Assembly (NCBI GenBank): GCA_009780115.1
Contig: WRAQ01000031.1
Span: 1-37,720 of the forward strand
Length of the DNA stretch: 37,720 nt
Direction: 5' to 3'
DNA from: Lachnospiraceae bacterium
GTDB taxonomy: Bacteria; Bacillota; Clostridia; Lachnospirales; Lachnospiraceae
The position numbers and the translations under genes are program-made. Below are positions 33,006 through 37,720 of the stretch, piece after piece; the stretch's first letter is position 1; each line of letters opens with the position of its first letter. The notes under the pieces were generated by a model. That model saw only the letters and a list, made by a program, of their open reading frames with translations, had not been told where the DNA came from and made no database searches.

Positions 33006-34126
33006 CAAATCGTCCCGCCCCCAAGAACATAATCACCTTCATAAAATACCACTGCCTGTCCGGGCGTAATTGCCCTGACGGGGTTTTCAAAAGTACAAAG
33101 TATTTCATCCGCTGAAATCATTTTGATTTCGGCTTTTTCACCTTGGTGGGCATAACGTATTTTGGCAGTAACTTTTCGCGGAATAGGCAAATCTGCCATG
33201 CCCATGAAATTTAAGCGATTGCACTTAAGAACCGCCGAAAAGACATCTTCATTTTCACCAATCACTACCTCATTTGTTGCCGGCCGGATTTCGGTAACAA
33301 AGACATGATGTCCCATTGCAAGGCCAAGCCCTTTTCGCTGCCCGATTGTATAATGGGTGATACCTTTATGGATTCCTAATATTTCTCCTGTAGTTGTAAC
33401 AAAATTCCCCGGCGGCGGAACAAGAAGATTTGATGATGCCGCATTTCTGGTAATAAAACCGGCATAATCATCATCGGGAATGAAACAAATTTCTTGGCTG
33501 TCCGGTTTATCCGCGACCGGAATATTCTTATGTCTTGCGATTTGACGGACTTCATCTTTAGTATATTCGCCCAACGGCATTAAAGTTTTACTGAGTTGTT
33601 CCTGAGTTAAATTATAAAGGGCATAGGTTTGGTCTTTGGCAGTGGTTGATGATTTTTTTAGCGTGTAACGAGCGGGCGGGTTTGCATCGAATGGTGTTTT
33701 ATTCACCGGCGATACTCTTTTCGCAGATGATGTTTTGCTTATTAGCGATATTCTTCTCACTTGTGCGTAGTGACCGGTCGCAACATAGTCAGCACCTATA
33801 TCATGGCAATATTTCAGAAGCGACTCCCACTTAACAAAACGGTTGCAAACCGTACAAGGATTAGGAGTTCGGCCATTCAAGTATTCCGCAACAAAATAAT
33901 CAATGACTTCTTTCTTAAATACATCATTATAATCAATAATAGCATGAGGAATATCAAGGGCTTCAGCGACTTTTTTCGCATCATTAATCAAAGCTAGCCC
34001 GTGAACGGCTCCAACTTCCCATGTTTGCATAGTCACGCCTTTTACGTCGTAACCTTGTTCTTTAAGTAAAAATGCCGTAACGGAAGAATCCACCCCGCCC
34101 GACATTCCGACAACTACTTTTTTCAT
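33002..34126 (-). CDS. mnmA: tRNA-specific 2-thiouridylase MnmA
   Basis: A 374-residue enzyme that places sulfur on uridine 34 of Lys, Glu and Gln tRNAs using ATP and persulfide sulfur. ATP-binding P-loop VGMSGGVDSS at residues 6-15; catalytic Cys about 94 in NPCTVCNRFVKW; GADYVATGHYA; KDQTYALYNL; second catalytic Cys about 214 in DSQEICFIPDDDY; TIGQRKGLG. It follows iscU by 5 bases with GAGG before the ATG and sits in a nifS-iscU-mnmA operon that supplies its sulfur. Odd: after GHYAQV the protein has a tandem 12-residue repeat (RRISLISKTSSA then KRVSPVNKTPFD, residues 124-147) that lengthens the usual short insert. Confidence 0.96.
   Translation of the reverse strand: MKKVVVGMSGGVDSSVTAFLLKEQGYDVKGVTMQTWEVGAVHGLALINDAKKVAEALDIPHAIIDYNDVFKKEVIDYFVAEYLNGRTPNPCTVCNRFVKWESLLKYCHDIGADYVATGHYAQVRRISLISKTSSAKRVSPVNKTPFDANPPARYTLKKSSTTAKDQTYALYNLTQEQLSKTLMPLGEYTKDEVRQIARHKNIPVADKPDSQEICFIPDDDYAGFITRNAASSNLLVPPPGNFVTTTGEILGIHKGITHYTIGQRKGLGLAMGHHVFVTEIRPATNEVVIGENEDVFSAVLKCNRLNFMGMADLPIPRKVTAKIRYAHQGEKAEIKMISADEILCTFENPVRAITPGQAVVFYEGDYVLGGGTIC
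33686..33757 (-). repeat. Diverged 36-bp tandem duplication inside mnmA
   Basis: Two 36-base units encode RRISLISKTSSA and KRVSPVNKTPFD. They share the frame of the gene, so the enzyme stays open. The units have diverged at several positions, so the duplication is not fresh. Confidence 0.65.
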
Positions 34127-34131
34127 TGATT

Positions 34132-34551
34132 CTAGTGGTCCTCAATATTTGATTCCGGTTTAATCAATCCTTCAATCGTTATCCCATTTTTTTCGGCATA
34201 ATCCCAAAGTGCTGACCGGATTGCATCTTCAGCAAGCAAAGAACAATGAACTTTTTCTTCAGGCAAGCCGCCTAATGCTTCGACCAAAGCATTGGTATTA
34301 ACAAGCATTGCTTCATTAACTGTTTTTCCGATTATCATCTCGGTTGCAATACTACTGCTCGCAATCGCAGCACCGCAGCCAAAGGTCTTAAATTTACAAT
34401 CTTTAATAACCTGATTTTCATCAATATCGAGGTATATGCGCATAGTGTCGCCGCAGTGCGCACTACCGGCGGCACCATAACCGGAAGCGTTTTCTATTTC
34501 CCCGACGTTACGGGGATTTTCAAAATGATTCATTACTATTTCTGTATACAT
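34132..34551 (-). CDS. iscU: Iron-sulfur cluster scaffold protein IscU/NifU N-terminal type
   Basis: A 139-residue scaffold on which [2Fe-2S] and [4Fe-4S] clusters are built. The three ligand cysteines are visible: AHCGD (about residue 33), FGCGAAIASSS (about 59) and VHCSLLAEDAI (about 102). The Asp near the first Cys is present. Its start overlaps the end of nifS by 16 bases and has AAGGAG; mnmA follows 5 bases downstream. This is the NifU-like housekeeping type found with IscS in clostridia. Confidence 0.95.
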   Translation of the reverse strand: MYTEIVMNHFENPRNVGEIENASGYGAAGSAHCGDTMRIYLDIDENQVIKDCKFKTFGCGAAIASSSIATEMIIGKTVNEAMLVNTNALVEALGGLPEEKVHCSLLAEDAIRSALWDYAEKNGITIEGLIKPESNIEDH

Positions 34552-35732
34552 GTGTTCTCTCCTTTAATAAAATCTTCATACAACGGTGACATACTGCGTA
34601 ATTTTGTTATTATTTCTTTGAGGGCTGTCACGACCATATCAGCTTCCGCAAAAGTATTTTCTTCACTTAATGACAAGCGCAATGAGCCATAAGCAATTTC
34701 ATGAGGTAAGCCAATTGCAAGCAAGACATGTGACGGGTCAGCCGAACCGGAAGAACAGGCCGAACCGCTGGAAGCAGCAATTCCTTTCATATCAAGCATA
34801 ATTAATAGCGCTTCACCTTCAACGAATTGAAAACTAAAATTTATATTATTGGGTAAACGTTTTTTATAGTCGCCATTCAAGCGGCAATAAGGTATCTCAA
34901 CTCTTATTTTTTCTATCAAATAATCACGTAACCCGGTTATTTTTTCTGCTTTATCAGACATATTGGCTAATGCAAGTTTCACAGCGGTACCGAACCCAAC
35001 AACCCCGGGAACATTACCCGTCCCGGCCCGAAGTTTGCGTTCCTGCGCCCCGCCATGAATAAAAGAACCAATTTTCAACCCCGCACGGATATATAAACAG
35101 CCGACACCTTTTGGCCCGTTTAATTTGTGCGCACTTGCGCTCAACATATCAATATGGCACTCTTTCACATCAATTGAGATTTTCCCTAAAGCCTGAACGG
35201 CATCTGTGTGAAAAAGAATCCCTTTTGATGATGCCAATTCACCGATTTCGCGGATTGGCTGGATAGTACCGATTTCATTATTCGCAAAACAGACTGAAAT
35301 TAAAATCGTATCGGGACGAATCGCCTTTTTTAGCTCATCCATAAGGATTAGGCCATTTTCATCAACCCCGACATAAGAAATCTGATAACCTTTTCCGGCC
35401 AGATATTCGCAGGTATGCAAAACCGCATGATGTTCAATGGTTGAAGTAATAATATGTTTGCCCTTATCAGCATAAGCTTCACAAACACCTTTAATTGCCC
35501 AGTTATCGGCTTCTGTCCCGCCGGCAGTGAAATAAATTTCACTTTTTTCCGCCTTTATCGCCCCGGCGATAATTTCACGGGCTTCCATCATTGCTTTTTG
35601 AGACTTTTGCCCCAAACCATAAATACTATTGGGATTACCATAGTTTTCGGAAAAATACGGTAACATTTCTTTTAAAACTTCCGGCGCTGCTTTTGTCGTT
35701 GCCGCATTATCCATGTAGATGATATTGCTCAT
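34536..35732 (-). CDS. Cysteine desulfurase (IscS/NifS family)
   Basis: A 398-residue PLP enzyme that takes sulfur from cysteine as an enzyme-bound persulfide. It begins IIYMDNAATTKAAPEVL and contains TAGGTEADNWAI, EHHAVLHTCE, HTDAVQALGKI, the PLP Lys in SASAHKLNGPKG (about residue 205) and the catalytic loop Cys in SSGSACSSGSADPSHVL (about 328), a class I desulfurase with the long flexible loop. ATG follows AAGGAAG. The order nifS-iscU-mnmA makes Fe-S assembly and tRNA thiolation the evident roles. No iscR regulator is seen next to it. Confidence 0.95.
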   Translation of the reverse strand: MSNIIYMDNAATTKAAPEVLKEMLPYFSENYGNPNSIYGLGQKSQKAMMEAREIIAGAIKAEKSEIYFTAGGTEADNWAIKGVCEAYADKGKHIITSTIEHHAVLHTCEYLAGKGYQISYVGVDENGLILMDELKKAIRPDTILISVCFANNEIGTIQPIREIGELASSKGILFHTDAVQALGKISIDVKECHIDMLSASAHKLNGPKGVGCLYIRAGLKIGSFIHGGAQERKLRAGTGNVPGVVGFGTAVKLALANMSDKAEKITGLRDYLIEKIRVEIPYCRLNGDYKKRLPNNINFSFQFVEGEALLIMLDMKGIAASSGSACSSGSADPSHVLLAIGLPHEIAYGSLRLSLSEENTFAEADMVVTALKEIITKLRSMSPLYEDFIKGENTCIQK

Positions 35733-35753
35733 AAAAACTTCCTTTTCTTAATT

Positions 35754-35814
35754 CCTACTATTCCAGTATGAATGTAGGTGATTATAATATACACCTTGGT
35801 TTTTTTGTTGTCAA
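35754..35814 (-). promoter_or_regulatory. Promoter of nifS-iscU-mnmA with a downstream dyad
   Basis: Minus-strand TTGACA (35809-35814), 17 bases, TATATT (35786-35791). A dyad CCTAC-N15-GTAGG (35754-35778) covers the predicted start site and could be an Rrf2/IscR-type operator, but the match to any known site is not good enough to name it. Confidence 0.6.
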
Positions 35815-35911
35815 GATTTTTTTAATAGTTGCAATTTATCTTGCAATTTACTTTCGTGAAATTAAAATTTATTAAATCTATTGAAATTTAGCAAAATTTT
35901 AGAATTTTCGC

Positions 35912-35940
35912 TTGATTAAAGTAATAATGTGTTATATTAT
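35912..35940 (+). promoter_or_regulatory. Promoter of the DUF4304-like gene pair
   Basis: TTGATT (35912-35917), 17 bases, TATTAT (35935-35940). Transcription should begin near 35947, four bases before the first hairpin. Confidence 0.6.
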
Positions 35941-35950
35941 AACTAAAGAG

Positions 35951-35992
35951 GGGGATTTTTCAATCCCCTTTTTATATTCAAGGGGATTTTTT
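35951..35992 (+). terminator. Two overlapping, mutually exclusive terminator-like hairpins
   Basis: GGGGATT (35951-35957) pairs with AATCCCC (35962-35968), followed by five T. The same AATCCCC plus TT (35962-35970) can pair instead with AAGGGGATT (35980-35988), followed by four T. Both lie in the first 50 bases of the transcript, before the ATG at 36041, so the promoter would be silenced unless both are bypassed. Confidence 0.6.
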
Positions 35993-36022
35993 ATTATATT
36001 GAGTATTTGTGATAGAAAAATC

Positions 36023-36237
36023 ATAACTTAAGGAGAAAAAATGGGAATGACCTTTACAACGATTCAAATACAGAATCGAAACCAACTCAAACCGGAACAA
36101 TTTATCAAAGGTTTATCTACATATATGAAAGCAAACAATTTTGTTCCGGCAACAGAAGAAGATGCGGAAGCCTCTTTTGAGCTTACTTTCTCAAAAGACA
36201 GGCGTTGGGTCAGCTTTTGCTTACCTGAAAATGAATA
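36023..36237 (+). repeat. Tandem gene duplication, copy 1 of the repeated 5' region
   Basis: The sequence from ATCATAACTTAAGGAG through the first 65 codons is repeated at about 37504-37720 with five substitutions and one extra A before the ATG. Repeat spacing is about 1483 bases, the length of one gene plus spacer. Confidence 0.75.
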
Positions 36238-37465
36238 CTGCGGAAAAGAAGCAATTGAAACGGCACAGGAAATAGCAAAAGCAATTAAATCAACCTGCAT
36301 AACAGCGGATGTTATCGACAGCGACTTTGTCGAAATCAATTTGTTTAACGAAATCGGGCAGGATAAAGTTTATGTCGGTACTCCTTACGGTATGGAACCC
36401 GAAACTAAACAGAGAAATCTTGACTTTTGGAAACCGCTGCTTGTTGAAAACTATACTTTAGAGCAATTACAGGAAATATGGAACGGCGATTATATTTTCA
36501 AAGAAGAAGCGCTATTAAAAATGGCTCCCTTACTTGGTTTGGATAAAGAGCTTATGGCTGAAAGCCCAAAGATTAAGCCGGAAGATTTCGACACTTTGAC
36601 CTTGCATTTAAAGAAAGCCGGAAATAAGCAAAAGGGTAAAGCCCCAACCACATTGAATGCCGCTTTCAAACAAGTTTTTGGTGAAGCATTGGCACCGCTT
36701 GGATATATGAAAATAAAAGGGAAACAGCCGTATTTTGTGCGGGTGATTGATGGAGAAATTTTGCATGTCATAACTTATAAGAATGAGGGGTCGGGGGGAG
36801 AATCAACATATAAGGAATTTAATATCTTGGGCGGGGTCGCCACGGTCTATCGGCAGTCTATCGATTTAAGCATCAGCCCACGGGATAATACAAGTTGGCT
36901 TGATAGAAATTTTAAATTTTATTCAGAGGTAACTACGTCTGGTTTTGACCCCATTTTTAGAAAAAGCATATCGACTTTTTCTTATACAAACGGTGATAGT
37001 CAATCAATCCTTGGTGAAGTGAAACGTTCGCTTAAAGTAACCAAACAGATTATGCTGCCGTTGCTTAATAAAATGACCAACTATGAATCATATTTAAAAT
37101 ACCTGCGCAAATATAATCTTAACCGTATAGTTATTTATGGGGATGACGAACAATTCGGCAATAACTCTTTCGGCAATTCTGATAATGAGGGGCTATTATA
37201 TGTCAAAGCTAATTATCGCGGTGATTTTATGGAAACCATTAAAAGTCGCGAAGAATATGCTATTTCTTGTCCTTATGGTTTTCGCGGTAAAAGTGAAAGT
37301 TACGAAGAGTATTATGAAGTATTTTGCAAACGTTTAAATGAAATAAGAGTTAAACTTGATGAAATCCTTGATAATCCTGATAAATATGCAAACGCACTAG
37401 CAGAGTTAGAGCGGCGTAAAGCCGCAAACACCGAAATACTTAGGTCTTATGGACTTAGTATATAG
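36041..37465 (+). CDS. Hypothetical protein with DUF4304-like domain, copy 1
   Basis: A 474-residue cytoplasmic protein without signal peptide or membrane helices. Residues about 1-150 form an unrecognised domain (FTTIQIQNRNQL, RRWVSFCLPENEYCG). Residues about 205-305 look like DUF4304: LNAAFKQVFGEALAPLGYMK, then KGKQPYFVRVIDGEILHVIT, the pattern of a two-layer domain found in bacterial proteins of unknown role, sometimes near immunity genes. A helical C-terminal segment follows. ATG is preceded by TAAGGAG at 7 bases. A nearly identical second gene starts 59 bases after its stop with the same leader sequence. Promoter and hairpins upstream suggest conditional expression. The DUF name is by eye and tentative; no function is proposed. 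Confidence 0.75.
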   Translation: MGMTFTTIQIQNRNQLKPEQFIKGLSTYMKANNFVPATEEDAEASFELTFSKDRRWVSFCLPENEYCGKEAIETAQEIAKAIKSTCITADVIDSDFVEINLFNEIGQDKVYVGTPYGMEPETKQRNLDFWKPLLVENYTLEQLQEIWNGDYIFKEEALLKMAPLLGLDKELMAESPKIKPEDFDTLTLHLKKAGNKQKGKAPTTLNAAFKQVFGEALAPLGYMKIKGKQPYFVRVIDGEILHVITYKNEGSGGESTYKEFNILGGVATVYRQSIDLSISPRDNTSWLDRNFKFYSEVTTSGFDPIFRKSISTFSYTNGDSQSILGEVKRSLKVTKQIMLPLLNKMTNYESYLKYLRKYNLNRIVIYGDDEQFGNNSFGNSDNEGLLYVKANYRGDFMETIKSREEYAISCPYGFRGKSESYEEYYEVFCKRLNEIRVKLDEILDNPDKYANALAELERRKAANTEILRSYGLSI

Positions 37466-37523
37466 CTTAATAATTAAAGATATATTTATGAAATAAAAAC
37501 CATCATAACTTAAGGAGAAAAAA

Positions 37524-37720
37524 ATGGGAATGACCTTTACAACGATTCAAATACAGAATCGAAACCAACTCAAACCGGAACAATTTATTAAAGGCTTATC
37601 TACATATATGAAAGCAAACAATTTTGTCCCGGCCACCGAAGAAGATGCGGAAGCCTCTTTTGAGCTTACTTTCTCAAAAGACAGGCGTTGGGTCAGCTTT
37701 TGCTTACCTGAAAATGAATA
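37524..37720 (+). CDS. Hypothetical protein with DUF4304-like family start, copy 2 (truncated by window end)
   Basis: The first 65 codons of a tandem copy of the 36041-37465 gene, cut by the window edge. The reading frame matches copy 1 at every amino acid seen so far (MGMTFTTIQIQNRNQLKPEQ to the edge); five base changes separate the copies and all are synonymous. The ribosome binding site and preceding bases (ATCATAACTTAAGGAG) are also shared. No promoter is seen in the 58-base spacer, so it is probably co-transcribed. Whether the rest of the copy diverges cannot be seen. Confidence 0.7.
   Translation, partial: MGMTFTTIQIQNRNQLKPEQFIKGLSTYMKANNFVPATEEDAEASFELTFSKDRRWVSFCLPENE

Overview
The window looks like chromosome from a low-to-mid GC Firmicute, most likely a clostridial anaerobe. 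Supporting signs are strong AGGAGG-type ribosome binding sites, sigma-A promoters (TTGACA-N17-TATAAT), a clostridial nifS-iscU-mnmA operon, a gapA-pgk-tpiA glycolytic cluster and a heterodimeric BmrCD/LmrCD-type drug exporter. I cannot name the genus. Most genes are on the minus strand.

Layout. 1-14183: a regulated surface-protein locus, all minus. A LytS-like CHASE-type histidine kinase and a response regulator with a SARP-like output domain lie upstream of a 3823-residue secreted protein. That protein has a signal peptide, a Cys-rich head, four beta-helix modules, YDG and Ig-like repeats, and three C-terminal membrane helices. Immediately downstream is the start of a membrane sensor cut by the window edge. 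14180-15605: mtnA and ylxP. 15651-21253: an AT-rich block that looks acquired, with a KAP-type P-loop NTPase split by a -1 frameshift and a two-gene AbiE-like toxin/antitoxin pair under a nested palindromic operator. 21380-25460, plus strand: a leader peptide, an attenuator and two ABC half-transporters. 25601-28548: bidirectional terminator, DEAD-box helicase and GT2 glycosyltransferase. 28549-31827: tpiA, pgk and gapA with strong intercistronic hairpins. 32126-33005, plus: PHP-family histidinol phosphatase. 33002-35814, minus: mnmA, iscU and nifS. 35912-37720, plus: a promoter, two overlapping terminator-like hairpins and a tandem pair of DUF4304-like genes, the second cut by the window end.

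How parts work together. The ABC pair has complementary defects: the first subunit has Asp for the catalytic Glu, and the second has LSIGQ for LSGGQ. Together these make one degenerate and one competent ATP site. Its expression is predicted to depend on ribosome position on a 24-codon leader ORF: mutually exclusive pairings of the leader SD, the leader codons and the terminator arm fit classical attenuation. NifS, IscU and MnmA form a sulfur relay for Fe-S assembly and tRNA 2-thiouridylation. The kinase/regulator pair probably controls the giant surface protein, whose promoter has a poor -35 and a GATGTAG direct repeat with 11-bp period.

The points most worth a second look are the attenuator, the slippery KAP frameshift, the nested operator, the promoters that place +1 on or next to the start codon, and the overlapping terminators before the tandem DUF4304-like genes. 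All functional statements are read from sequence by eye; no database search was run.
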